A stretch of 59,534 nucleotides of DNA from Saccoglossus kowalevskii (taxonomy: Eukaryota; Hemichordata; Enteropneusta; Harrimaniidae): contig NW_003158727.1 in assembly GCF_000003605.2 (NCBI RefSeq), forward strand, positions 346,000 to 405,533, written 5' to 3'. Position numbers and translations under genes: made by a program. Of this stretch, positions 36,931-51,700 are shown in pieces; position 1 is the stretch's first letter, and the number at the start of each line of letters is the position of its first letter. The notes under the pieces are model-generated. The model was not told the origin of the DNA and searched no databases. It saw only the letters and a list, made by a program, of their open reading frames with translations.

Positions 36931-39179
36931 AATCGTCTAAATAAATATATATCGTAAATTTGTACTGTTTTTAACATAATGACAGATAAACACGTTTGTA
37001 TGGTATTCCTCGCTAAACACACCGTTGACCAATCCTATTATATGTGCTTACAAGTAAATCGCTAAGTACGATGGAGCAGGCTGTCATCGGATATAGCTCC
37101 GCTGTTGCATAAGTATGCTGTGAAACCAATCTGATACAAATCTCTAGATATTATGCAACAGAGCGAATACAAGTAAGTACATGTGAAAAACATTCATGTA
37201 AAAAAAATTAAAATAGCAATTGAACGTAGTGACTCATATGTGACATCGCCATGGTAATGAGTACAATATTTGCTGAGAAATTGTCCTGTTTGAATTACAT
37301 TTTTTTTTACCTCAAACGACAAAAATATTCATTCAAATTAGAGAATTGAAATTATCGTCACGGAATGAACACCATGGGCCACACAATATACCAACTTATA
37401 TCAAATCATTGGGCTGATTATTTCTGAGAAGTCGCATTATTTACATTATGTATGACAAACATTCACAAGAATTAACAAAATGTAAGCAATTGTCGTGAAA
37501 TATACAAATCTAAAAATCGTCCACCCAAGGTAGAATATGAAAGGAAGCCGGCTAGTCTTTATCAAGAAGATGTTGAAAATAGTATTTATACCCCAAATGA
37601 ACAAACTCTTCACTAACATTAGAAACTTGAAGATGATTGCTTACACATAACGTATCAAAGCAATTGCACTAGCCGTCTTCCAGAAGAAGAAGAATAGCAT
37701 CTTTTACCAAACATTTGAGTTATCAATCGAATTTCTCCCAAATAATGGTATACTTACCAATCAACATATCCAGATATATTACATCAAGAAAGACTGTTTC
37801 CCTGAAGAAATCGAACAAACTATGATGTACCAAACATTACAACTAGAAATTTGAAATTATCGCGACGAATTGAACAAATCTGAGAAAGCCGAAAATTATC
37901 GACAGTTCACAAGCAATCAGTAAGAATGCAAATAGCCCCGGTGCCAACTTTGTCGACATCGGAGTTAAGACTAATGCACAGGTGATATATCGTTATAAAA
38001 ATATATTAATTATTCAATTGACATATTTGTTTAGCCCATTTTCCTTATACGGATAAGATGTCCAACTTTTAAATTTGAACACGATAAATTGTACAGATGC
38101 GGAAAATGTAATTGCACCACTAATGATTTTGAGCGAAGGGTTCAATAAGAAAGAGAGATTATGCCCAAACTTTTAAGGATTCATAATTAAAAAAAATAGC
38201 TTCGGGTACCTCTAGTTACCTTTTCATCGGACTGCCAAAATAGTAAATAGTGTCTTCATCTACAATATAGGAAAGAAGCCTGTATATGTTCTTCAGAAAA
38301 TTGTAAATAACTGTTAGAAATATTTGATATTTAATTATTTAAAAGCTCTTTGTTCAGAATATTAATCGGCAATGTTAACGCATTATTGTGTAAAACCAAG
38401 ATTTTAATAATATTAGAAACGTTGCTGACGTGGTGGTATTTTTAACGAATATTTTCTTGAAAATCATAGAAGTATGGCGACCCCCTATTTTTTCACGCAA
38501 AATCTTTATATTGTTTCTGTGTATGCATTTTCATTAGTAGGTTTTCCCGTAGCTACAAAGAACTTTTGCTGCGACACACCACTAGTTCTGAGGTACTTTC
38601 TACCTGAGGTTGGCCACGTCACCCACGTTCATAAAACGTTGCAATGCATGTTTGATAATTACTCCCATCTATGTTATTTACCCGGTTATTTCATCAAACG
38701 TTACAACAGTTGTTAAATGTCTGATTTTGTCATTTGTACACTTCGTATAATAAAATCAGAACAATTCCATTCCATCGAAAAATCTCGCTACTGCTGTATG
38801 TTTACTTTGATGTTAATATATATATCCAATGCTTCTGAATGAAATTTGATCATATGTATGAGCATGCGTATTATAAACCACTCAGTATCGCCTTTATTAA
38901 ATCGTCGCACATAATTAAACATGAGATTTTTTTATAATTGTGTCAGCAGTGTTTATAAAACACCTGTTATTCTATCTAAACTACTGTCTAATGTTCCAAC
39001 CAAAGATCTCTGTATGTGTTCTACATTCTTGACTTGGCTCACACTTATTAACGTCTCGAAGTACGCCCCCTTTAAACAGTTGTATGGTCCACTTCTAAAC
39101 ATCTAAATTACAACAACTTCATTAAAGCTGGTGATATGAATCGTAATATCACCTGTATGGGCACTCATTTATATATGAC
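36931..39179. other. AT-rich stretch without a supported gene
   Basis: Loosely repeated motifs (GAACAAACT..., TTGAAATTATCG) occur between 37340 and 37870. ORFs at 38474 (80 codons) and 38921 (61 codons) have no recognisable domain; the second lies just before the LINE remnant and may belong to it. Confidence 0.4.
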
Positions 39180-39580
39180 GACTAATTTTCTGAGGCTTAA
39201 CTCCGATAAGATTATTTTATTCACTATTTTTCGGGTCACGTCGCAATATGACAGAATTTGATATGCAATCTGTAAAGTTAAATCACTGTTCTAAAGCCCC
39301 ATCAACATCATCACGAAATCATACGAGTTCCATCACTTGCAAATCTGCTAATTTTCATATCAGGAATATCAGTTCAGTTTAGAAAATATCTTACTCAAGA
39401 CACAACTCAATCTTGCCTTTGTTACATCAAGAATTGACGATGTACACAGTCTTCTCTATGACACCACAAATATCAATATACATAAACTACAATCTCTACA
39501 AAATACAGATGCTCGTCTGATTACGAAAACAAAACAAAAACATGACCACATTACTAACATTCTATACAAACGCCAACGTC
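39180..39580 (+). mobile_element. Degenerate non-LTR retrotransposon (CR1/L2-like RT end)
   Basis: Two pieces in different frames resemble the C-terminal half of LINE reverse transcriptases: FLRLNSDK near 39187, and LAFVTSRIDDVHSLLYDT, then HKLQSLQNTDARLITKT and KHDHITNIL at about 39412-39560. These match the family motifs (FL)xLNxDKTE, (AFV)TSRIDYCNSLL and QNxAARLIT...HITP. Frame changes, a stop and altered key residues show it is dead. It ends about 215 bases before the DENND6 start codon. Confidence 0.65.
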
Positions 39581-39794
39581 CATCGTTTTTACTCAAGCTT
39601 ATTATTATTATTACTCGTATATGTTACAGATGAACATAGACTATAACCAGGTCCATATGCCTAACACCATAATGAAACTGACAGTAAAACTTACAGATGA
39701 GCAACATGGAACCCTAGCCGAAAAACGAAAGATTTACTATGTAGTGTTTAGAGGGCAGACAACTTCCTGTTTACTAGTATTCTCTGTTCCTAAA

Positions 39795-42700
39795 ATGGCG
39801 TCAGTGGCGGAGAGGCAGCCGCCACTTCAATCAACACGGTCTTTTGAAAATGACGAGAATTCGCCGACTATTTTGCCATGGGATAGATTTTCAAACTGGC
39901 TTCACTGTGTGTGTGTCGTGACATTCGATTTGGAGCTTGGACAGGCTATGGAGGTATGGTTATATAAGTACCTAAAGTCTAGCGAGCGAGAGAAGTCGGC
40001 TTTGTCTAATAATATTCAGCATGCCTTCTCGACCCAGTTAGTATACGTTGATATGAGAAGTGTGTAGACTGTTGTTCTTTTTATTACGACACGTTATTAT
40101 GAATCGTGTTACAAATAGTCAAATTTGTTGATCATTTGATCGTGACACTACGGCGCTGACAGACGACAGTCTGGATGACAGTCCGTCAATGAGCTATTGT
40201 TCATTACACGGCAAGCTGTCTTTTTGTGGTTGCCATAGTATTGTATTATCCATCATCATGTTACGGTATGTGGTAAAATATTAATCTGAAAAAACAACAA
40301 AAAACAAAACAAACATTTTATTCAAAATATATTTCAAAACATTATGATGTGGATTTCAGATGCCGAAATAATGGGACTCCGTTGACGTCACTTATATATT
40401 GTATCTCATTAGTTGTAAACAACATCTCGACCTCGAAAAAAGACAATCAACATTAAAAACAAGCATAATTTTGACTGCAACAAAATGTTTTTTACTTACG
40501 CTTTTCCATAACCCGTTTGTAAGTTTTATTATTTTTAAATATTATATTTTCATGGAAGGTCACATACCATAGTCGTATAAACACATTCAACTGCCGGATA
40601 TGGTATGTGTTTTGATACTTACTATTCATGGGCTGTCTCATAAATAAATTATAAGCCAGTACACTGTACAAAACAATGGTGTGCCCTATGAAAATACATA
40701 ATAATAATAATAATGATAGTAAAACAATACACTGAGTCACCAAATTTGTGAATAAGGAACTCTTGCAAAATTAAAGAATAACATACATGTGGTTCGTAAT
40801 TTTGTCACATTATTATTCTCGTATTTCTTTTCTCAGCTTGTGTATCCATCCCATGTTAAGCTTTCTGAAAAGGAGGTGAGTAAAAATAAAATACATATAT
40901 TACTTGGCAAAACAAAATTTCCATCTTAACTGTAATTACACAGTCATATAAAAGTTGATGTTTTTATTACCTGAGTAAACTATGTGGGAGTATAAATACC
41001 AAGGTCATAACAATTGAGAAATATTGTCTCATGCATGGCTGGTTGAAATATCAAGGCCACATGATATACTAGCATTTTATAAAGAAAAAATTCTAATAGA
41101 ATTAACTATTACTATCAAATTGTAATTTATACAAATTTTTATTAATTTCAGAAAATGAATATTTGTTATTTATCTTTTCCTGATTCAAACTCAGGTGAGC
41201 TCATTGTAAATTATGTCTACTATTATAATTCACCTGTGTATGTTACTATGTTCTAATACATTAGACACCACCAAGAATGATACTTTTGTATAGGGTTTAA
41301 TTAAATTATTAGCTTGGTTGCATTTTTGCATATTTTATTGATTGTTTAATGTGCTAAATTAAAACACAGTGAACGTTTCGTTCAACAGTAGAATGGTATT
41401 TTTTTCATTCACAATCCATTGAATTTAAAATCAAGTAAATAACCTTGTATCTTCACATTCATTGAAATTAAATCTAATAACTACTTCACCTTGTAACAGT
41501 ATGTTACATGTATAACATACTATTACTGACTCTATAGGTGTATAAATATATAAGGAATAAATATACATAACATTTTTTGAGTTAAACAATTTAACAAAAA
41601 TCAATTGTTATAATGGAGTTCTTTGATGCAAATAACAATTTCCATATTAAAATGGTATGCAGCTACATTGCATAATATTAAAGGGTTTTACATTTCATAG
41701 TCCAGAAGCTTTTGTTTATATATTTTGAGCAGTTTAATTCAGAACCTATACTATGCTTTGCTCTTTTTGCTCAGTACATCATTTAGTTTCTCAGGAAATT
41801 CTTGTAGGTGAGCAATTCTTGCTTGCAGTATCATAATTTTTTTTTTATTTATAGTTTTTTCATGAACAAATACATACAGAGCTGTTCAATGCTGAATGTT
41901 TTTAAAGAATCACTGCTGTTGACTTTAATGACTGAATTTTCTGACAAATAATATTTTCAATTTCACGTTTTAATTTCCATTTATTCCATGCTTATGCAAT
42001 CAATTAGATATACATGAAGATTTATTTTCTTTGAAGGTTGTATGGGGGATACCCTTTTTAACTATCGTATCAGGCAACACACGACTACATTCAACAGAAA
42101 AGCTGCAACATTGAGTACACGAAATGCATATGAACGAAGGGGACCTGTCACATTACAGGTACTGTACATTAAAATTATTGGATTTATGTAATATCAGAAA
42201 AATTTTAGAAACAAAATTCATAACTAAAATCAATAAAAAGTAGTATCAAGGTGGATTAATGTAGTAATTTCTGGCCATTTCTGGATTTGGTGTAGGGAAA
42301 TGGCAATTTATTGAACAACTAATAGAATAATTTTGTTACATCAATCCCCGTATATCTGAAAAATTATTAATTGAATTGATTGATCCTTTGTGTTTTCCCA
42401 CTAGGGTGAAAATGCCTATTACCACGGCTTTGTTTATTTTCGTCAAGTTAGAGATAAATCTTCTCGAAGAGGCTATTTTCAAAAGGTAAGACTAATGTAT
42501 GAATAAATGTCAATGAAATCCTGTTTTATTTGTCATAAAATGATAGTTGTGATGAGTGCTAGTTCTCCCAATAGCGTTATAGTGTAGAAACAATATTATT
42601 AGTTATTTACTGTAGAATACTTTCTTTTCGCTTGGAATTTATTTTTGCTATTTTCGCTGAAGGGATGATTCCGTGAAAATAAAATCCAGTGAATATATTT

Positions 42701-45700
42701 TTTTTCCTATATTTCACATTAAACTCATCAAAAATCAGTGAAAATAAATTCCATACAAAACACCCAAAGAGCCTTTTCAGCGAAAATTAATTCCAGCGAA
42801 AATAAAGTATTCCACAGTACATATTATATTGTTATATCACGATTATGTTATTTTTCTGTGGAAAACTCTTAGTACATAACTTTGTTTGAATAATATTCAT
42901 TTTCATTTATTGAGCGACATATCATCAACATCCGCATGCTGGTTGGCAAAAATGTAAACAAGTGTGACGGCCTATACACATGATTCATAACAATGTAATA
43001 ATAATGTTAAAAACATACAATTCTCCGCCAATTTATTCTACATTACTCATAAAATTACTCATTAAATTACCTCTCAACCTCAAGTAAGATTTAATAGCAT
43101 AATAAAAAACAAACCATACCTGGCTCAATCAATTGATAGCGTAAATCATCAAAACTGATATGTGAATATGCAAAGCGGACCGATAACTAAAGCATCATTT
43201 CAAATGATATAATCTCGTTTCAATCACCACTTGCATGTATTTGAGATGAACTTGAGTAAGTGGTTGAAATCTGATTAGAAGTAAACAGGTCTGCTATTTA
43301 TAAAATGATCTTACTAGTAATTTGCATTATGGTTGTCGAATTCTTCAACCTGTTACAGCTGTAACTATTATGCCCTGAAATAATAGCACATCTGTTCTTG
43401 TCAACATTATGTAAGATGATTGCCATTTGTGTTCTGGTGGAAAATTGCACTGAAAATTTCACGTTTTAATAATCTTTATATTCTGTGTATAAATACACAT
43501 TTATGTAATTTAAAGAAATTAAAAATAGCTCAAAAATGAAAAAAATACTTGAAATGTACTTTGCAGTTTTTAGCACCAAATGTATCATAACATTCGTTCA
43601 GGCAGAATTCAACTTTTTCTAGTAAGAACATGGTGTGAATTTAAAAGCTATCCTCTAAATTGGTCTACCGTATTAAAAGCCGCATCCCTAAAGGAACAGC
43701 TATTCTTTTTGAATAATTGAGAACCGAAAATTCAATTTCTCATATGTATAGATGCTCTAATAGAATCTGTATCCACTCTATTACATTGTACCATTTTAAT
43801 AGAAGCCATTGCTTCTAATATAGATACAGTAATTATATTTCCCTGATGAGTCATCTAAACTATATCTTATAGTCTTTACATGATTGAGAAGGTTGTTCAA
43901 TAATTAATTTTCTATCTTTTCCTAGTCTGTGGTACTGATTACCAAGCTGCCATATATCAATCTATTTACTCACTTAATAGATATTATAGCACCAGAATAT
44001 TTTGATAATGGGGAGCCATGTCTGGAAGCAGGTGAGTTGTAATATTTCAGTATCAATTGCACTTTAAGTATTGTTCACTTTTGTACAGTATGTTATGTTC
44101 ACTATATGTGTCATGCAGTATCAGTGACATAAAAGCATGCAATATTTTTCTATATTACTGTAAATTACTTTATTTTCGCTTGGAATTTATTTTTGCTAAA
44201 GGGATAAACTTAAATTTCACAGTGTATGGCAAACAACTCAACATGGCTTGCACTTTTTCTGTTTTCATTGATAATGAATGGAATGTTGCAATAATGCGAA
44301 TTCAATAACAAACTTGACCTTTTGAATCAAAGAACATTGTTTGAGGTTAAATCGAGTAGAAAAACATCATGCTGAGAGTTGTCATGCATCAAATGTTTGT
44401 TGATGATAAAGATAATAATTACAATTTTGACTTAGACTATATCCCACAGACCTTGATAATTTTTGGCACAACAAAATTTTATCATTTTAGTAATTTTTTA
44501 GAGGAGGTTGATCGTGTTAAAATATTAAACAAAAAAATTCTTTTCTGAGGTGGTATTTGGGTACATGCCCTTCCCTTACTTTCCTCGATTTTACATGTTG
44601 TAAGGCACATGGGCTTATGATCAAGGAAGTACAGTTCTGGAAAACTGTTGCATCCATTATCAGGAATTTGTTTCATTGTTACAGAATTCACCTGGTTCTT
44701 AACTCAATAATTGTCAAAAATTATATCTGCTTTATGGTGAAAGCAAGGCTTTCTACTCTAGTTTCTTAGCTGATGACCCTGAATAAAGGTCAATAGCTCT
44801 ACTAAACAGGGGAAAACATTGTTTATTGCCAGTACACTTTATAGCTGTCATAAATTTGAACTTTGATAAAAGGTGAAATACAAATCTCATTCCATATTTA
44901 GTTTTTCACTTCAGTGCTATATTCGCTTGTTTATTTGTGTACAATGGAGGGTATCAATTAAATAATTCCATGACACTAATCACTAATTTACTGAAAACTA
45001 CAATTATAGAACAAATTAATTGTACAATATATATGTAAAATTTAAAATTACAGACACTGTTATTACTGAAATAGAACTATCCTGGTTAAGCACTTCTGCA
45101 GCATTATTGATAAAAGGATGTAGTAGAAACGAAGGGTAAGACCCTCTGGGTTCTTGGAAATGTGTGAAGTGGGATTATAATCTAATTTCAGTGAAATTGA
45201 ATTTCCATTCACCCATCCATCACCCAATGGCAAGCAATTTGAGATGATAAAATTTCGCAGTAAATTTGAGGATTTATTGTATTGTGTGGTAAAGTTAGGC
45301 TGAAAAATAAAAAAACAGGTCTCAATAGAGTAGGTTAACAGCTGCTCTCTTATTTATTAACTTGCAGTCTGTATATATTGTACTGTGAAGAGTTACATAC
45401 TACATAATGATTAAATAATGTACTGTAGATAAGCAACATATTTATCTGTTAACATAAATAACACTATAGTACACAGTTAGGCACGCTCCCTAGAAGATAT
45501 ACTATGTACAAATTACTTGACCTCATTATTGTGAAATCTGTATGATAAATAGCAGTACATTGACTAACAAATTAATAATGTGTAACTAATTGCTTGAGGG
45601 ATTTAAACCAACGCACATGATTTCGTTGCTAAACACAGGCATTGCATTATTCAAGATAATTATTTATTTCATATATCTTCATCTCATACTCAATTATATT

Positions 45701-48700
45701 ATGTACGGCATGTATATTTATCTACATAATCCTTGATGTGTGTTTTTTTCTCACTGGCTAAATATGATATATATGATTTGGTAATGTACTGCTAATCAAA
45801 ATGTGATATTACCGATAGTTGTTTCTTTTTTCAAACTTGGTTATTATTACTATTTACAAATGCATTCCTAAAGCATGTTTTGGTGTGCTTTTCGTTTTTA
45901 AGATCATTTGTACACACTCAAGTCTTAACACTTCCATTTAAATCTTGCCAACGTGTTGCGGTACATTAATTGTACTATGACAATGTAGGATACTGGCTCA
46001 TGTATAATTTCACACTAATTCTATCTCATGCTTAGTTTTGATAATTGTTTGTTTGTTTTCTTTCTATGATAGCATGTCATGATATAGATCAATGGTCTCC
46101 ACCATTTCCAGGAGCAACTTTACATTTACCTATTATGGGTGTGGTGCTACAAGTCAGAATACCATCAAAACATGATAAACCTGCACAGTCACAAGTTATA
46201 AAACCTATATTGGTAAGTTATGTTATTTTAATACCCCTGTTTTGTTTTTATATAGTTACATGTATAGTTTATAATAGTGAATATATTCCTTCCTTGGATA
46301 ATAGTGATCAATACATGGTATTTACAATGTATGCATCCCTTTTCACATTTGCATTTCACAAGTTGGTTCAGAGAAAGACCTGGCTGTCATTTCTTGCCCA
46401 TGCTTTGTCATCTATTGTTCTCTGTGATTTATTATTATTATAGTACTAGTGGTTTGTGTGAACCATTGTGTTTGGGTTGATTATTGATTGTCTGACAATA
46501 AGCTCAATATCTTATGAATATTTGTTTTCAGTCTCCTGGCAGTGCTCCACCAATTGTGATACCATCTGTCAATGAAGTAGAAGTTTTCAAATGTTTTCAA
46601 CCAGTTTTACCTCATATACAGTTGTTATGGGAGTTAATACTCACCAATGAAGTATGTAAACATAATGTGTTTATTTTGAAAAACACTGAATCATGTATGT
46701 ATCATATGTTCATAATGTGAAACAAAATTAGTTGATTTTATCAACAACCCCTTACAGTGCAATACAAATTACAGTGCTCTTACGCAACTATTAATGTTAT
46801 CAATATGACTGATATATTTCATCTTTCAGCCTATTGTTGTGATGGCTCCTTCACCCACCTTTTGCTCAGACACAGTGCAGGCGCTTGTCTTTATGATGTC
46901 ACCGCTGAAGTACACATCAGATTACAGACCTTATTTTACTATACATGATAGCGAGTTTAAAGAGTACACTACTAAAACCCAGGCACCGTAAGTAACCAAT
47001 AAAACCTTATGTGAGATATGTTACATTGATATACAGTTAAAAGGAATTAAATATTTGTTATCTCTGAACAGACCAAAAACTGATATAGATGATATACTGG
47101 ATTAAGTCACAGTACACAGTATGGCCAAAAATCAGTAATTGATGGTCAGTTGTTTATCTGTACAATGTACTTGACCTATTACCTCAAGATCATCTGTACT
47201 TTTGCAGTAAGCAGGCCTGGACTGATGGAATCTCAATGCGAATTATATGTTAGGGCTAGAAACTAGAATTGTCATAATGATTTAATTATTGAAAAATTCA
47301 GAAGTATGTTTCTGTTACCACAAATAATTTTGTTTCAGATTAAGGAAAAAAAAAAGATGGAAATCTTGTAAAAAATTCTTTGTAGGAAACCAATCTTAGT
47401 CAAGATCTTTATCATTATCTTTGTTGTCGAATGTGTTTGTTTGTACACAAACTCATGATGCAAAGCGATTTCCAAATGTTTTGTCACATGATTTGACCTA
47501 CAACAACATCCTTTGACCCAATGGCATTCTGATAACACATGGATATAAAGTGAGTTATTAATGTCAAAGTACGATCTGTTGGAATCGGCAAGATATTCAC
47601 GGCAGTCGATATCCATGCTGTAATATATAAATTTGATTACCGGTATCTGTATTGGGAAAAATCAAACAATGCCCAAAGATCAGGTTTTTAACTAGACAGT
47701 AAACATTGGAGCATTTTCGAAAACATAGGCCAAACATGAGCCCGAAAATAGAAATGTAGAGGGCGCTTAGTTAAGCATGGTCACTTAGTCTGGCGAATAC
47801 TGTACATTTTTTCAGCCAGTCAACAACATAACGATTTTATAATATTTGTTTTCAGACCACCTGTTATACTGGGTGTTACTAATCCATTTTTTGCAAAGAC
47901 CCTGCAACATTGGCCACATATCATTAGAATAGGAGAAATGGGGCCTGTAGGTAAGTGTTATTCAAATGTGGATGTGGGATAGTTATTTATGGGATAGTTA
48001 TTCATCCTCTTTATTNNNNNNNNNNNNNNNNNNNNNNNNNNNNNNNNNNNNNNNNNNNNNNNNNNNNNNNNNNNNNNNNNNNNNNNNNNNNNNNNNNNNN
48101 NNNNNNNNNNNNNNNNNNNNNNNNNNNNNNNNNNNNNNNNNNNNNNNNNNNNNNNNNNNNNNNNNNNNNNNNNNNNNNNCTCTTCATCTTGCATTATACT
48201 AATACCGTGCATCCATTATCTCAAAGTAGAATTATGCTAATGCCATTCTCATAACACATGCTAAATACTGTGTGGTCAGATTTCTGTCTCAATAATAGGT
48301 TTTATATTAATGGATTATAAGTATGGGTATGCTATTATGTTTACAATTAGGATGTGATTACCCATACTGTTAAGCTAAATATATGATATATCCACATATA
48401 AGAAATTACATGTTATTATAAAGAGAGAAAATTGGAAAAGCATGTGAAAATAAAATTATGTTTTGTTGTCAAGCTTTCTCTGGGTGATACTAAGAATATA
48501 TTAATAATGGGGAGTTTATATTGTTATTAACTATTTTGCATACCTACATATTTATAAAACAATAAGGGGTTATTGTAATATTAATTCCAGCATTTATATT
48601 TCCCATTCTCTCTTTCATTTGTTTTGTTCCATGTAGATAAAAGTTCATGGAAGAAAAAGAAATCTAGTAATATAAAAACGCTAGAATCCAAACCAGGTGT

Positions 48701-51700
48701 GGTTACATTGCACTATAACATCATCTCATAGAATAATGCTAACTATCTAATATTATGTTTATTAATTTTTGTCCATGTTGCTATGTCATTCACCTTGCTT
48801 TTATCTTTAAAATTGCAAACTTATTAGTCGAGTAAGTGGTTCTGTAGATTTTCATGTTTTTATTTGATTTCTCATTGTGTAATTATTACATCCATTGCAT
48901 ACCTGATTATCTTTAACCATTCACAGAGTAAATACAAGTAACGTATATCTATTTTTGTGCAAGTAAACTGAAATATTGAACTGATTATTGATTTTGTGCA
49001 CATGTTGTACATTATATATCCTACATGAAAGATTTACCAATATTTTCATCCATACCATATTAGGTCTTGCTAATTACCATATTAGCAGTTTGGATGTCTG
49101 TGGTTTCCTATTGTTATATTTTGATTTTGTGCGGTATTCAATATCTTTTGATGCCATGTTTATTTTTTTTACCCCAAGTTGTTTTTCAATCGCAACTCTG
49201 AATCCAGAGATAACATATTTGTTTTCTGCAACCTTGCCAGTGTTGGTTATTTTGTAGTAACTTGTGTAATCATGGTCTGGTCTGTTCTGATGCTTTGCAC
49301 ATATGATGAAATGGGTTTTTCGTGGCTAATACCAAAGATAATGTGTGGTATTGCTTGAAGAAATATTTGTCCCATGCTATGAATTCAGAACAATATAAAT
49401 TCATACTGTTTCTTTCAATACCACATGTCATAACCAGTGTTAGTTACAAATAACCTCTAAGTATGAAAGCTAATGTATTTATTTGACCAAAGACTGATGT
49501 TTCATTGTACACATTATTATTTGACTGATTTCTCATTCATTTGTTAATCTTCACTACAGGTGTTTACACAAGATATAAACCGTTTTTGAACAAGGATAAA
49601 ACAGTACTTAAAAGACTGCAAAAGGTAATTCATATTTTAAAGGGTTTATAAACATTTGCTAGGTTTAGTTATACCAAAGCACTTTTGGAGAAAATATTTT
49701 AGTTTATTCAGTAAGAATGATTTATATTGTTATATAATTTTTTCACTATGAAAGATTTCCATACAAGGACTGAGGGGTGAAATAATTGCAAAGGTAAGTA
49801 ATTGTCGGGTCCAATGTAACAAACAGGTGATGGGCTAGTTGGAAAACTAAAAACAACAGATCTGGATACAAAGTTATAAAGTTATATTCCACTTGTAATG
49901 CAGTACTTTGCATTATTTAAACTACATTCTGTTTGATGAGTTGATTGCAGCTGACCTGACGTTGACTGGAGAAGGAGTGAATATACCTGAATATATGTAG
50001 TTGTCAATTAGCGGGTGTAAACAGTCCTTTGGACATCACTTCAAGAAATAGTGAAATTTATAAAATAATGATAACAAAACTTTAATTCAGGCAGCAGCTA
50101 GAGACAATATGAAATAACGTCTTGTTATAACCAGGGGACCACACAAATGTCATTTGATAAATGTATACAATATAGCATATTTGTCACTTAACTGGAATTT
50201 TTAACAATAAACTTTATTTTGGTTAAAAATCAACTAAATATATAATTTACAATGCTATTACACATTGCATTACCACAGCTATCTTTAGGTTTAACATTAA
50301 AATGGTTACATATGCATGTAGGTAGTTGAATGTATAAACTAAACAAGTAGTGGAGAGTTAGTGGGTGTCTTGGGTGATCATACTTTGGTAGTACGATATA
50401 AATAATCTTGTAACTGGTTTAATGTTGCCGAATGTTGTTTATATTATCTGGTATTAAGGTTGAATCATCTAGACACATTTGTAAAGAATGTCAACATCGT
50501 AAATAGGGAAGAGCATAACCTCTTCTCAATGTTTACATTTCACACAAAATATACAGTATATATCTTGCAGTGAAATTAATAGAATTTAGCTGTTTGTAAA
50601 AAACTGTATGGATGTGTCATATTTAGAAAGTGTGCATCATATTTGCATAACATTCAAACATTATGCTTATTCTGTAACTAAATAAATGTTTTTTGTTTTA
50701 ATATCAGGGTATACAGAATAAGAGGCCTGTTGAAGTACAAGACGCCATGTTGAAACGTCATTTTCTAGAATTAACACAGAGTTTTATGATTCCACTTGAG
50801 AGATATGTTGCTAGTCTTATGCCATTACAAAGAAATATATCTCCATGGAAGGTAAAGATAGAATTCTAATTGTTACCACAACATCTCTTCTATAATGTAA
50901 TATGTACCACTGTAATAGTGAGTTTATATTGTATTCACCTTATTTCTGATGTCTTATTTAGCAACCACCAAGGCTAAAACCATTTCTACCTGAAGAATTT
51001 ATTAAGACACTAGAACATTCAGGTCCTCAACTGACATCAGGTCTCACAGGTGATTGGATTGGTCTATACAGGTAAGTTCATACTCAGTTTTATAATAAGT
51101 AGAAAAAATATAGTTAAAGATGAACTTGATTGGTTTGTGTAGCCTTACGTTTTTGTATAAAAAATGGAAAACATACTTTTGTAAGACATACCCTGGTGAC
51201 AAAATGCAAGTATGAATATTCAGCATAAGAAAAAACGTTAAATGAGCTCAAGAATGGCTTGTTATAAAATCACCACTCTTCTCTTCTGGTGCGCACATGG
51301 ACTGTAAAGTTTCACCGAGGGAATACTCCTAGGAAATAGAAACTTGTCTATTACTAAATTATTTTTTTCCAATTGAACATCAGCCACCTATAAGAATTAG
51401 CCCTTCATTGTAGTTGTCTGGCTTAAAAAACTGAATTACTTCATTATATAATACTACTAGATCTACCGTAGTACATTTGTGCATTTCATTGTGTGATTCT
51501 ACAGTATGCAACATTATTGCAAGTTTCATATTTCTGATGTGAAAACTGTTTTTTTCCATTTCGTAGGAGGTTTTTCAAGTCCTCAAATTTTGAAGCTTGG
51601 TTGAGAAGCCGACAACAGGAAGTAAATCAGAAGTTGTCCATATTACATCTTGATGCTTTATGCGATGCTGATCTAATGCAATGGATTAAAGATAAACAAG

